In this document: one piece after another, positions 9,316 to 19,581 of the stretch
Layout: every line of letters starts with the position of its first letter
Numbering within the stretch: position 1 is the first letter of the stretch
NCBI GenBank assembly: GCA_965207165.1
Contig: OZ242265.1
Location: forward strand, 992,001-1,056,000
Direction: 5' to 3'
From: JAAXHV01 sp965207165
GTDB taxonomy: Bacteria > Pseudomonadota > Gammaproteobacteria > Eutrophobiales > Eutrophobiaceae
Length of the DNA stretch: 64,000 bases
The notes under the pieces: model-generated
What the model was told of the DNA's origin: nothing
Seen by the model: the letters and a program-made list of their open reading frames with translations, nothing else
The model's database searches: none
Translations under genes and position numbers: made by a program

Positions 9316-10122
9316 ATGCTTAAACTCTACCATAACGATATGTCCACCTGCTCCCAGAAAGTCCGCTTCCTGCTGGTAGAGAAAGGGCTGGAATGGGAAG
9401 GCGTGGAACTGGACCTGCGCCGGGGCGATCAACAGCAGCCTGAATTCCTTAAAATCAATCCGAAAGGACTGGTGCCCGCCCTGGATCATGACGGCAATAT
9501 CGTATCGGAATCGAATATTATCATCGAATACCTGAACGAGGTTTATCCGGACCCGCCGTTATTGCCGGCAGACCCGGCAAGCCGTGCGAAAGCGCGCTGG
9601 TGGATGAAAAAACTGGATGACGGAATGCACCTGGAAGTGGCCGTCCTGAGTTTCGCGATCGCGTTTCGCCACCAGTTAATCAAGGCCTGTGGTTCGGATG
9701 AAGCATTGGAAAAACATTTTGCCGGCATCAGGGATCCGTATATCCAGGAGGTGCAGAGGCAGGTGGTGCCGCACGGGACTGATTCACCGCGTTTTGTCCA
9801 GGCTGTCCTGCAATATGAAAAACTGTTAGCCGAGATGAACCTCGCCCTGGCGTCGAACCGGTGGCTGGTGGGAGACAGCCTGTCCCTGGCCGATATCGCC
9901 TATTCTCCGTATGTGACGCGCCTTGATCATCTCGGTCTTGATGGGTTGTGGGCTGATAAGCCGCATTTTGCCGGCTGGTATACACGCCTGGCGCAGACCA
10001 GGGGATATCGCGAGGGCGTATCGAACTGGTTCAACCGGAAATACCTGCCGTTAATGAAACAGGCCGGGATGGAGGCATGGCCGCGGGTGGCCGGGATCAG
10101 GGATGAGGCGCGCGCGGCATGA
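9316..10122 (+). CDS. Glutathione S-transferase family protein
   Basis: 268 residues. The N-terminal thioredoxin-like domain has YHNDMSTCSQKVRFLL (Ser/Cys at the glutathione thiol position, residues 9-13) and IVSESNIIIEYL, the Glu-Ser pair binding the gamma-glutamyl group. The C-terminal helical domain contains LSLADIAYSPYVTRL, the N-capping box. It follows the monooxygenase by 20 bp and is probably in its operon, which suggests isomerisation, dehalogenation or detoxification of a pathway intermediate. The substrate is unknown. Confidence 0.88.
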   Translation: MLKLYHNDMSTCSQKVRFLLVEKGLEWEGVELDLRRGDQQQPEFLKINPKGLVPALDHDGNIVSESNIIIEYLNEVYPDPPLLPADPASRAKARWWMKKLDDGMHLEVAVLSFAIAFRHQLIKACGSDEALEKHFAGIRDPYIQEVQRQVVPHGTDSPRFVQAVLQYEKLLAEMNLALASNRWLVGDSLSLADIAYSPYVTRLDHLGLDGLWADKPHFAGWYTRLAQTRGYREGVSNWFNRKYLPLMKQAGMEAWPRVAGIRDEARAA

Positions 10123-10181
10123 CTTGCCTGTTGAAGGCGCCGGTATTTCTTGTTTGAAGAGGGTGGCCAGGAATTAATACA

Positions 10182-11336
10182 CTGAGTAAAGCTTACCCGG
10201 GCAGGCCGCGCGCCGTTTTAGTCCACATCAATTTTCAAAACCCGCGTTACAACGAGGAACTGCACGAATTCGTGCGCTTGACCGAGTCATCCGGTCTGTT
10301 CCCTGCAGAGACGATTACCGGCAGCCGCTCCAGGCCCGATGCCAGGTTATTCATCGGTTCAGGCAAGATGGAACAGATCAGGGAAACCGCCCGGCAACAT
10401 GACGCGGATGTGGTGATCTTCAACCACGGCCTGTCGCCGGCACAGGAACGCAACCTGGAACGTGAAATACATTGCCGCGTACTCGACCGGGTTGGTCTGA
10501 TTCTTGATATCTTTTCCCAGCGCGCCCAGACCTACGAGGGCAAGTTGCAGGTTGAACTGGCGCAATTGCAGCATTTGTCAACAAGGCTGGTTCGGGGCTG
10601 GTCTCACCTGGAACGGCAGAAAGGCGGCATCGGCCTGAGGGGCCCGGGTGAAACGCAGTTGGAAACGGACCGGCGTTTGATCGGCAAGCGCATAAAGACA
10701 ATCCGCGGCAGGCTGGATAAAGTTAAAAGCCGCAGGGCGCAGGGGAGCAGAGCACGCCGGCGCAACAATGCGGCGGTGGTCTCATTGGTGGGTTATACCA
10801 ATGCCGGCAAATCCACTCTCTTTAACCGTTTGACCGGCGCCGATGTATATTGCGCCGATAAACTGTTCGCCACCCTGGACCCCGTCATCAGGAAGACCCG
10901 CCTGGCTGATAATGTGTCGGTGCTGTTCAGCGATACGGTAGGTTTTATCCGGCATATTCCCCACGACCTGGTGGAGTCTTTTCACGCTACGCTGGACGAG
11001 ATTAAAAGCGCAGACCTGTTATTGCATGTCGTTGACATCAACGATGACCACCGGATGCGCATTGACGAGGTGAACAAGGTGATCGATGAACTGGGCGCAC
11101 TGTCCATTCCGCAGATACTGGTTTTTAACAAAATTGACCAGGCCGGGATGACGGCGGAAGACGCCTTCCCCGGGATAAGGGCGGGCAACGGCAGCAACGG
11201 CGCCAGTGCGCGCGCCTGGGTCTCGGCACTTGCCGGAACCGGAATAAAGGAGTTGAAACAGTTGATACACAGTGAACTGGAAACCGGCAGTACAGGCAAT
11301 AGCGAACCCCCCGTCTTTCCTGCGCAAGCGGAGTAG
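10182..11336 (+). CDS. hflX: GTPase HflX (start probably CTG)
   Basis: Ribosome-associated GTPase that splits or rescues 70S ribosomes. Motifs: GLSPAQERNLER, GGIGLRGPGETQLETDRR, G1 GYTNAGKST, G3 DTVGFIR, G4 NKID. The first ATG/GTG/TTG in frame is a GTG at 10272, but homology to HflX continues upstream (RAVLVHINFQ...ELHEFVRL matches the E. coli HflX N-terminus). The frame is open back to 10158 and holds no ATG, GTG or TTG; CTG at 10182 has AGGA 9 bases upstream and is my choice, giving 384 residues. hfq, the usual upstream neighbour, is absent. The stop is followed by a GGA-loop hairpin and then hflK. Confidence 0.9.
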   Translation: MSKAYPGRPRAVLVHINFQNPRYNEELHEFVRLTESSGLFPAETITGSRSRPDARLFIGSGKMEQIRETARQHDADVVIFNHGLSPAQERNLEREIHCRVLDRVGLILDIFSQRAQTYEGKLQVELAQLQHLSTRLVRGWSHLERQKGGIGLRGPGETQLETDRRLIGKRIKTIRGRLDKVKSRRAQGSRARRRNNAAVVSLVGYTNAGKSTLFNRLTGADVYCADKLFATLDPVIRKTRLADNVSVLFSDTVGFIRHIPHDLVESFHATLDEIKSADLLLHVVDINDDHRMRIDEVNKVIDELGALSIPQILVFNKIDQAGMTAEDAFPGIRAGNGSNGASARAWVSALAGTGIKELKQLIHSELETGSTGNSEPPVFPAQAE

Positions 11337-11337
11337 T

Positions 11338-11353
11338 GGCACATGGATGTGCC
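11338..11353 (+). promoter_or_regulatory. GGA-loop hairpin between hflX and hflK (candidate CsrA site)
   Basis: GGCAC-ATGGAT-GTGCC forms a 5-bp stem with GGA in the loop directly after the hflX stop. The segment GCACATGGATGT agrees at 10 of 12 positions with the known CsrA SELEX consensus RUACARGGAUGU. A second AGGA lies just downstream near 11367-11370. No T-run follows, so it is not an intrinsic terminator. Confidence 0.4.
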
Positions 11354-11475
11354 GTCAACGGACCAAAGGATGGAAAGCCGGTGAATAAATCACCTTTCCA
11401 AACGTGTGCCGGAGTGTTGTGGTAAACTTTCTACCAGATTAGATTAACCGGAAATAACGGCAAGAGGTACGATAT

Positions 11476-12612
11476 ATGGCTTGGAACGAACCACCGGACA
11501 ATAAAGGGCAGGACCCCTGGGGCAACCGCGGCAGGGATGAAGGTCCGCCTGACCTGGATGACATCGTCCGCAAGATGCAGGAAGGATTTGGCGGTTTATT
11601 CGGTGGAAAACCGTCCAAGCAGAAAAAAGAACGCAAGGGTTTCCCGTTTTCCTGGATGATCGTAGTCATCGTCCTCGTCCTGTTGCTGCTGGTAGACATC
11701 ACCTACCTTATCGACCAACAGGAGCGCGGGGTCGTGTTGCGCTTCGGCCGTTACGACCAGACCCTGCAACCCGGCTTGAATTTTGTGATGCCCAGCCTAA
11801 TCGACCGGGTCGTCACGGTAAACGTCGGCCAGGTGCGTTCCATTACCCACAAGGCGTCGATGTTGACCCAGGATGAAAATATCGTTGATGTCGAAGTGGC
11901 CGTGCAGTGGCGCATCGTTGATCCCGCAGACTTTATTTTTAACGTGAAAGACCCCGCGCTGACATTGCGCCAGGTGACGGAAAGTGCGGTGCGTGCGATC
12001 ATCGGGCAGAGTGAACTGGACTATGTCCTCACCGAGGGACGCAGTGAGATTGCCCAACAGCAGCAGGAACTGATGCAGAAAATCCTGATTGACGATTACA
12101 AGTCGGGGATCCTCATCGTTACCGTTGAAATGCAGCCGGCAAAACCCCCGGAGGACGTTAAGGCCGCGTTTGATGACGCCATCAAGGCAAGGGAGGATGA
12201 ACAACGCCTGGTCAATGAGGCGGAAGCATACCGGAATGATATCCTGCCGCGCGCCCGCGGCGCCGCGGCAAGGGTGCGTGAGGAAGCCAATGGCTACAAG
12301 GCTTCGGTGATTGCGAAATCAGAAGGTGACGCGGCGCGCTTTAACCAGTTGCTGGCGGAATATGAACGCGCGCCGGAAATCACCCGCAAACGCCTGTACC
12401 TGGAATCCATAGAATCAGTCATGTCCGGCACCAACAAGGTATTACTTGACGCAAAGGGCGGTAACAGTCTGATGTACCTGCCGCTGGACAAGCTGATACA
12501 ACCACGGGGCACATCTTCATTAAGCCTGTCCCGGGAAGGTAGTTCTGACGGCACCACATCAGGATCAGACATTGCAGAACGTGCTGCAAACAGAGCACGA
12601 GGAGTAAGATAA
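11476..12612 (+). CDS. hflK: Membrane protease modulator HflK
   Basis: 378 residues. It has a Gly/Pro-rich cytoplasmic start (NKGQDPWGNRGRDEGPPDLDD), a single membrane helix at about 58-78 (WMIVVIVLVLLLLVDITYLI), then the SPFH/band-7 domain and an Ala/Glu-rich coiled coil (EDEQRLVNEAEAYRND). With HflC it forms the large periplasm-facing cage around the FtsH protease. AGAGG precedes the ATG. It ends 2 bp before hflC, as in the standard hflX-hflK-hflC order. Confidence 0.96.
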   Translation: MAWNEPPDNKGQDPWGNRGRDEGPPDLDDIVRKMQEGFGGLFGGKPSKQKKERKGFPFSWMIVVIVLVLLLLVDITYLIDQQERGVVLRFGRYDQTLQPGLNFVMPSLIDRVVTVNVGQVRSITHKASMLTQDENIVDVEVAVQWRIVDPADFIFNVKDPALTLRQVTESAVRAIIGQSELDYVLTEGRSEIAQQQQELMQKILIDDYKSGILIVTVEMQPAKPPEDVKAAFDDAIKAREDEQRLVNEAEAYRNDILPRARGAAARVREEANGYKASVIAKSEGDAARFNQLLAEYERAPEITRKRLYLESIESVMSGTNKVLLDAKGGNSLMYLPLDKLIQPRGTSSLSLSREGSSDGTTSGSDIAERAANRARGVR

Positions 12613-12614
12613 CC

Positions 12615-13475
12615 ATGCTACTGCGTATCATCATACCTGTTGCCCTGTTGGCCGTTGTCACTTATTTTTCGGTTTTCAGGGTGCAGGAATACGAACAGGC
12701 CATCGTTTTCCAGTTCAAGGAGATCCAGCGATCCGATTACGAACCCGGCCTGCATTTCATGATACCCATCGTCAACAGGGCACAAAAGTTTGAAACGCGT
12801 CTGTTGAACCTGGACCAGGAACCACAGCGGTTTTTGACCGTGGAAAAAAAGGACGTGATCGTCGACTATTACGCAAAGTGGATTATCTCCGACGTTGAAA
12901 GGTTTTACATAGCAACGCGGGGAGGTGACGTACAGTATGCTACGGGATTGCTCGGGCAGAGGATCAATCGCGCCCTGCGCGATGAATTCGGAAAACGTAC
13001 GGTCCAGGAAGTGGTCGCAGGTGAACGCGGTGAAATCCTGGATGTTGTTCAGACAACAACAGAACAGCTACGGGATGAACTGGGGATTACCGTGGCAGAC
13101 GTCAGGACCAAGCGAATTGACCTGCCCGAGGAAGTCAGCAACTCGGTCTATGCCAGGATGCGGGCTGAACGGACCCGGGTGGCAAAGGATTTTCGTGCGC
13201 GCGGTGGAGAGGCAGCGGAACGAATCCGTGCCAATGCGGACCGTGAGCGTGAGATCATCCTGGCCAACGCATACAAGGATGCGGAAACCGTGCGCGGTGA
13301 AGGCGATGCCCGGGCAACAGATATCTATGCCCGCTCATTTGGCAAAAATGAGGAGTTTTATGCTCTGTATCGCAGCCTCAATGCCTACAGGACAAGCTTC
13401 AGCAGCAACGATATTCTCGTGCTTGAACCTGATTCTGACTTTTTCAAGTATTTCAACCAGTCTGTGGGTGAGTAG
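12615..13475 (+). CDS. hflC: Membrane protease modulator HflC
   Basis: 286 residues: N-terminal membrane anchor (about 3-20), SPFH domain and coiled coil (RVAKDFRARGGEAAERIRA), ending in YFNQ as usual for the family. It is the partner of HflK in regulating FtsH. It follows hflK at once and is followed by the small DUF2065 gene, the conserved order in gamma- and betaproteobacteria. Confidence 0.96.
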   Translation: MLLRIIIPVALLAVVTYFSVFRVQEYEQAIVFQFKEIQRSDYEPGLHFMIPIVNRAQKFETRLLNLDQEPQRFLTVEKKDVIVDYYAKWIISDVERFYIATRGGDVQYATGLLGQRINRALRDEFGKRTVQEVVAGERGEILDVVQTTTEQLRDELGITVADVRTKRIDLPEEVSNSVYARMRAERTRVAKDFRARGGEAAERIRANADREREIILANAYKDAETVRGEGDARATDIYARSFGKNEEFYALYRSLNAYRTSFSSNDILVLEPDSDFFKYFNQSVGE

Positions 13476-13559
13476 GCGGGAGATAGCGCAACGGTTTTTA
13501 CCATCCGAAGCTCACGAAGGGATGCCTGTGAAATTCCTTGCCGCCTGATACTGGGGACC

Positions 13560-13745
13560 ATGTGGACTGAACTGTTGAGCGCCGTTGCGCTGGTCTTCAT
13601 CCTGGAGGGAATTCTGCCCTTCGTAAACCCCAACTGGATGAAACGGGTATTTCTTGAGGCGTCCCAGATGGATAATTCGACCTTGCGCTTTATCGGCGTC
13701 AGTTGCATGTTAATCGGTGTGGTTATGTTGTATATCGTGCGCTGA
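13560..13745 (+). CDS. DUF2065 (YjeT-like) small inner-membrane protein
   Basis: 61 residues with two membrane helices, about 5-25 and 40-60. The sequence ALVFILEGILPFVNPNWMKR is characteristic of DUF2065, whose function is unknown and which sits between hflC and hisZ or purA in many proteobacteria. The position here is exactly that. Confidence 0.85.
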   Translation: MWTELLSAVALVFILEGILPFVNPNWMKRVFLEASQMDNSTLRFIGVSCMLIGVVMLYIVR

Positions 13746-13793
13746 AGTGGCGTGTCTTCCTGACATCCTGTCCAGGTCGTGAGATAACAGAGT

Positions 13794-14975
13794 ATGCCCG
13801 AAAGAAATAAATGGCTGTTGCCCGAAGGGATTGAAGAGGTGCTGCCGCCGCAGGCCGCACAACTTGACAGCCTGTGCCGCCGCATCATGGACCAGTTCGC
13901 CGGCTGGGGATACGAACTGGTAATCCCGCCGTTGATAGAATACCTGGACACTTTATTTACCGGCACCGACGATGACCTTGAGTTGCAGACTTTCAAGGTC
14001 ACCGACCAGTTGAACGGCAAGTTGATGGGGATACGGGCCGACACCACACCCCAGGTTGCGCGTATCGAAGTACACAACCTGAAGCGCAACCGCCCGAGCC
14101 GTCTGTGCTATATCGGCACCGTGTTGCACACCTTGCCGGGCGGTCCCGGCGGCACGCGCTCCCCCTTGCAGGTGGGCGCGGAACTCTACGGTCATAAAGG
14201 CTGCGAAAGCGACGCTGAAATCCTCGCCCTGATGCTCAACACGCTGAAACTTGCCGGCCTGAAAGACATACACGTCGATATAGGACACGCGGGGATACTG
14301 CAAGGCTTGATCAAACCGCTGGAATTGACTGCCGAGCAGGAAAACAGCGTTTTCGCCTGCGTGCAGCGCAAGGCGACGGACGAACTGAAAGACACGCTGG
14401 CGGACTGGTCCTGCGCGGGCAAAACCGCTACGGCCCTGATCGAACTGATGGATCTGGAAGGTGACGCAAGCATACTGGATGAGGTCAGGGCTGTCCTGAA
14501 ACCTTGTTCTGATGAATTATGCGGCTACGTGGACGAGTTGGGGAAAATCGCAAAACTGACCGCGCTCCAGGTACAGGATGCTCCCCTGTATTTTGATGTG
14601 ACTGAATTCCAGGGTTACCACTACCATACCGGTATGACGTTTGCCGCTTACGTGCCCGGGGAAAGCCACGGCATTGCCTTCGGCGGACGCTATGATGAAA
14701 TCGGCAAGGCATTCGGCCGGCCCTGTCCCGCAACCGGCTTCAGTACTGATGCGTACAAGTTGTTTGAGTTGACGCCCCATCCGTATGAGCCGGAAAAAGG
14801 GATCCTTGCGCCACAGTCCGAGGTGCCGGGCCTATGTGAACTGGTGGACAAATTAAGGGGCCAGGGCGAGATCGTGATTTACGACCTGCCCGGCAGGACG
14901 GTGGCTGCGCGTGATCTTGATTGTGACCGGGAAATCATCCTGGAACACGGACACTGGCGCGTCAGGGAGATTTAA
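13794..14975 (+). CDS. hisZ: ATP phosphoribosyltransferase regulatory subunit HisZ
   Basis: 393 residues, a catalytically inactive histidyl-tRNA synthetase paralogue. Class II synthetase features are visible: LLPEGIEEVLPPQAAQL, a motif-2-like segment around MGIRADTTPQVARI, and AFGGRYDEIGKAFGR. It lacks the C-terminal anticodon-binding domain of HisS. It pairs with the short-form HisG (not in the window) for the first step of histidine synthesis and its feedback control. Lying between hflC/DUF2065 and purA is the usual proteobacterial location. Confidence 0.93.
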   Translation: MPERNKWLLPEGIEEVLPPQAAQLDSLCRRIMDQFAGWGYELVIPPLIEYLDTLFTGTDDDLELQTFKVTDQLNGKLMGIRADTTPQVARIEVHNLKRNRPSRLCYIGTVLHTLPGGPGGTRSPLQVGAELYGHKGCESDAEILALMLNTLKLAGLKDIHVDIGHAGILQGLIKPLELTAEQENSVFACVQRKATDELKDTLADWSCAGKTATALIELMDLEGDASILDEVRAVLKPCSDELCGYVDELGKIAKLTALQVQDAPLYFDVTEFQGYHYHTGMTFAAYVPGESHGIAFGGRYDEIGKAFGRPCPATGFSTDAYKLFELTPHPYEPEKGILAPQSEVPGLCELVDKLRGQGEIVIYDLPGRTVAARDLDCDREIILEHGHWRVREI

Positions 14976-15013
14976 GTGACTTTTGCCTGCGTCGATACAC
15001 TTCCGGTACAAAG

Positions 15014-16302
<1,289 letters not shown>

Positions 16303-16315
<13 letters not shown>

Positions 16316-16392
16316 GAATTACGAATTAGGAATTGTGGACAAATTAACCGTTTAATTCGTAATTCTTAATTCGTAATTCCTAATTCGTAATT
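16303..16392. repeat. Mirror-image heptamer array, locus A (after purA)
   Basis: Left arm 16303-16334 is a tandem run of AATTACG/AATTAGG units ending in AATT; right arm 16354-16392 is the reverse complement type (AATTCGT, AATTCTT, AATTCGT, AATTCCT, AATTCGT, AATT). A 19-base spacer separates them. The arms could fold into a long AT-rich hairpin. The left arm overlaps the last codons of purA. Three other loci in the window have the same build. Confidence 0.9.
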
Positions 16393-16403
16393 ATTACCCA
16401 ATC

Positions 16404-16490
16404 TGGTGCCGAGGAAAGGACTTGAACCTTCACGGGGTTGCCCCCACTAGCACCTGAAGCTAGCGCGTCTACCAATTCCGCCACCTCGGC
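16404..16490 (-). tRNA. tRNA-Leu (anticodon CAG)
   Basis: An 87-nt leucine tRNA on the minus strand with encoded CCA (16404-16406). It begins GCCGAGGTGGCGGAATTGG, has the long variable arm of tRNA-Leu, and the T-arm GGTTCAAGTCC. The anticodon CAG is at 16454-16456. The acceptor stem GCCGAGG pairs with CCTCGGC. It lies antisense between purA and rnr. Confidence 0.97.
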
Positions 16491-16600
16491 ATGGGCGAGA
16501 CCCGGTATTTTAAACCGGGCTGTCGGTCAATTGCGTGTACAATCGGTTTTTTACCAGGATGACGGACTTTACCGTTACAGGTATGTAGTGTCAAATAGAT

Positions 16601-18721
16601 ATGGCAAAGAAAAAAAGAAAACAGGATTACCAGGTGTCGATTCCCGAACGGACTGAGATCAGCGATTTTTTGCACCGTTCGGAGGCGCCGCGCCAGCTAG
16701 CCGAGATAGCACGTGAACTGGGCATCACCAGTCCCGCAGGACGGGAGGCGCTGGACAAGCGGCTCAAGGCCATGTTGCGTGACGGCGAGATCATCCGCAA
16801 CCGCCGCGCCGGCTACGGTCCTCTTGATAAGATGGACCTGGTGGCCGGACGGGTAATCGGTCACGCGGACGGTTACGGTTTTTTTCGGCCGGACCGGGGC
16901 GGCGATGACCTGTACCTGTCGTGGAAACAGATGCGCACCGTGATGCACGGCGATCACGTCGTGGTACGCTACGGCAGACTGGACCGTAGAAACCGCCGGG
17001 AAGCAGTAATCGTGGAAGTGCTTGAGCGTGTCAACCGGCAGGTAGTGGGACGCTTTCACAAGGAGGGCAGCGTGGCGTTCGTAGTGCCTGACAACAAGCG
17101 CCTCAACCAGGACGTTCTCATCCCGCCACACCACAGGAAAAAGGCAAAGTCCGGCAACTATGTCGTCACGGAGATCATCCGGCAACCGGATGGGCACACC
17201 CAGCCGCTGGGTAAAATTACTGAAGTGCTTGGGGATTCGGGCGCCGTTGACATGGCTACGGAAATAGCAATCCGAGCCTACCAGATTCCCCATCAATGGC
17301 CCGCCGATGCCGAACGGGAACTGGCCCGGTTGAAGAACACAGGACGGGATAAAACCAGGAAAGACTTACGCAACCTGCCGCTGGTGACAATAGACGGGGA
17401 GGATGCCAGGGACTTCGACGATGCGGTCTATTGCGAAAAGCAAGGTGGCGAATGGCGTCTCGTAGTCGCAATTGCCGATGTCTCACACTATGTCAGGCCG
17501 GGTACCGCGCTTGATAAAGCCGCCCTGGAACGGGGCAACTCCGTCTATTTCCCCGACCGTGTCGTACCCATGCTGCCGGAACTGCTGTCCAACGACCTGT
17601 GCTCTCTCAAACCGGACCAGGATCGGCTTGCCATGGTGTGCGACATGCATGTCAACCGGCTGGGTCGCATTAAACAATACCGTTTATATCCCGCTGTCAT
17701 TAAATCCAGGGCCAGGCTGACGTACGGCCTGGTAGCCGATATTCTCGAAAGCGCAAAAGGACACAAGAAATACACGCACATTGTCCCTCATATAAAGAAT
17801 TTGCATGAGTTGTTCAATATCATGCACCAGAACCGAAAAAAGCACGGGGTGCTGGATTTTTCATCTACCGACGTCAGGCTGAATTTCGATGAACAGGGCA
17901 AGGTGTCCGATATCAGAACCGTTGAGCGCAACGACGCCCACAGGATGATCGAGGAATTCATGCTCGCAGCCAATGTCTCTGTAGCTGAATTCCTTTTGAA
18001 AAAGAAAATGCCGTGTATTTTTCGCAACCATGCCGCACCTGACGAGGAGAAGATCAACGATCTGCACCAGTTCCTGGCTGATTTCGGTCTGCAGCTTGAA
18101 GGCAGCCTGGACCCTGCAACAAAAGACCTGGCCAGGGTCCTGGAACAGGTCAAAACCAGGGAAGACCGGCACCTGATCGAGACGGTGTTGCTGCGCAGCA
18201 TGACACTGGCGGTGTATGAGGGCAGGAATAACGGTCATTTCGGCCTCGCTTTTGATCACTATACGCATTTCACTTCGCCGATACGGCGTTACCCCGACCT
18301 GCTGATCCATCGCGCCATCAGGCATGTCCTGGAAAATATGGGCTATGAACACAACAGTGAAGATATGCACCAGCTCGGTGTGCATTGTTCCATGACAGAG
18401 CGCCGGGCTGAAGAAGCTGTCAGGGACGTAGTTGCGCGCATGAAATGTGAGTACATGCAGGACAAGACAGGCCAGGTCTATGAAGGAATTGTCTCCGGCG
18501 TTACCGGGTTCGGCCTGTTCATCGAACTGGTTAACATATACGTCGAAGGCCTGGTGCATATATCCGCGTTGCCGGCTGATTACTATCACTTTGACCCCGT
18601 ATCCCATTCACTTTCAGGGGAGAGAGCAGGCAGGAAATTTTTTCTTGGCGACCGGATTAAAATTGAGGTGCTGAAAGTCAACGTGGATGAGCGGAAAATC
18701 GACTTTGATTACATCGGGTAA
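16601..18721 (+). CDS. rnr: Ribonuclease R
   Basis: 706 residues: an N-terminal winged-helix region (about 15-75), cold-shock domains, the RNB catalytic domain with DGEDARDFDDAVYCE (metal-binding Asp residues), and a C-terminal S1 domain (GQVYEGIVSGVTGFGLFIEL). It is a processive 3'-5' exoribonuclease for structured RNA. E. coli RNase R has about 813 residues with a Lys-rich tail; that tail is missing here and the protein stops right after S1. Its TAA overlaps the rlmB ATG by one base (TAATG), so the pair is coupled as in E. coli. Confidence 0.95.
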   Translation: MAKKKRKQDYQVSIPERTEISDFLHRSEAPRQLAEIARELGITSPAGREALDKRLKAMLRDGEIIRNRRAGYGPLDKMDLVAGRVIGHADGYGFFRPDRGGDDLYLSWKQMRTVMHGDHVVVRYGRLDRRNRREAVIVEVLERVNRQVVGRFHKEGSVAFVVPDNKRLNQDVLIPPHHRKKAKSGNYVVTEIIRQPDGHTQPLGKITEVLGDSGAVDMATEIAIRAYQIPHQWPADAERELARLKNTGRDKTRKDLRNLPLVTIDGEDARDFDDAVYCEKQGGEWRLVVAIADVSHYVRPGTALDKAALERGNSVYFPDRVVPMLPELLSNDLCSLKPDQDRLAMVCDMHVNRLGRIKQYRLYPAVIKSRARLTYGLVADILESAKGHKKYTHIVPHIKNLHELFNIMHQNRKKHGVLDFSSTDVRLNFDEQGKVSDIRTVERNDAHRMIEEFMLAANVSVAEFLLKKKMPCIFRNHAAPDEEKINDLHQFLADFGLQLEGSLDPATKDLARVLEQVKTREDRHLIETVLLRSMTLAVYEGRNNGHFGLAFDHYTHFTSPIRRYPDLLIHRAIRHVLENMGYEHNSEDMHQLGVHCSMTERRAEEAVRDVVARMKCEYMQDKTGQVYEGIVSGVTGFGLFIELVNIYVEGLVHISALPADYYHFDPVSHSLSGERAGRKFFLGDRIKIEVLKVNVDERKIDFDYIG

Positions 18722-19482
18722 TGCCAGCCAGGAATATTGAAATCATCTGCGGTTACCATGCAGTGAGACATGTCCTGTCCGAACGGCCGCATGATGTGCT
18801 GGACATTTTTATCGCACAGAACCGGAGACAGTCAGCCAGGGTGGATGCCCTGCAAGCTGCCTGCAACGATGCTTCAATTCCGGTCCAGCACATTTCGCCC
18901 GTGAAACTGAACAGGCTGGCGGACATCAAGAATCACCAGGGCATTGCCGCCAGGTGCCGGAAGATCAGGGATAACATGCGGATGTCAGTGGCAGACCTGT
19001 GCGCCGGGAATCGGGAAACTGCTTCGATCATCCTCGTGCTTGACAGGGTCATGGACCCGCACAACCTGGGCGCCTGTATCAGGACAGCCGATGCGGCCGG
19101 GGCGCACGCAGTTATCATACCCAGGGACCACTCGGCCCCGTTGAATGCGACTGTAAAAAAAGCGGCAAGCGGTGCGGCCGAGACTATTGATGTCATCACG
19201 GTAACGAATATTGCGCGTAGCCTGCGGCAACTGCGGGACTCGGGTTATGCAATAATCGGGACAGCCGGTGATGCCGATAACAGCATTTACGAAACCGAGA
19301 TAACGTTCCCGCTGGTTCTGGTCATGGGTCCGGAACAGAAGGGCCTGCGGCACAACACGCGCGAGCACTGCGACAGGCTGGTTAACATCCCCATGCATGG
19401 ATCCGTTGAAAGCCTGAACCTCTCCGTGGCTGCCGGGATCTGCCTTTACGAATTAAGAAGGCGGGTCAAGACGGAGGGGTAA
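18721..19482 (+). CDS. rlmB: 23S rRNA (guanosine(2251)-2'-O)-methyltransferase RlmB
   Basis: 253-residue SPOUT (TrmH/SpoU) enzyme. Motif 1 is LDRVMDPHNLGACIRTADAAG, motif 2 LVMGPEQKGL and motif 3 IPMHGSVESLNLSVAAG, which together form the knotted SAM pocket; the N-terminal domain binds RNA. It follows rnr with a one-base overlap, the same pairing as in E. coli. The nearest alternative is another SpoU-family 2'-O-methyltransferase, but the context supports RlmB. Confidence 0.92.
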   Translation: MPARNIEIICGYHAVRHVLSERPHDVLDIFIAQNRRQSARVDALQAACNDASIPVQHISPVKLNRLADIKNHQGIAARCRKIRDNMRMSVADLCAGNRETASIILVLDRVMDPHNLGACIRTADAAGAHAVIIPRDHSAPLNATVKKAASGAAETIDVITVTNIARSLRQLRDSGYAIIGTAGDADNSIYETEITFPLVLVMGPEQKGLRHNTREHCDRLVNIPMHGSVESLNLSVAAGICLYELRRRVKTEG

Positions 19483-19581
19483 TAGCAGGCAGCTCAAAAA
19501 TACCGGCATTTCATACATCTTGCCTGTCGCATTTCGTTGTGAGACTATTTCACGGACACGGCAACTTAAAGGAGGAAATTC

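Noticed and set aside
13510..13535. TCAC/GTGA mini-hairpin with AGGGA in the loop after hflC
   Set aside because: The stem is only 4 bp with a large loop; too weak to count as another CsrA-like hairpin.
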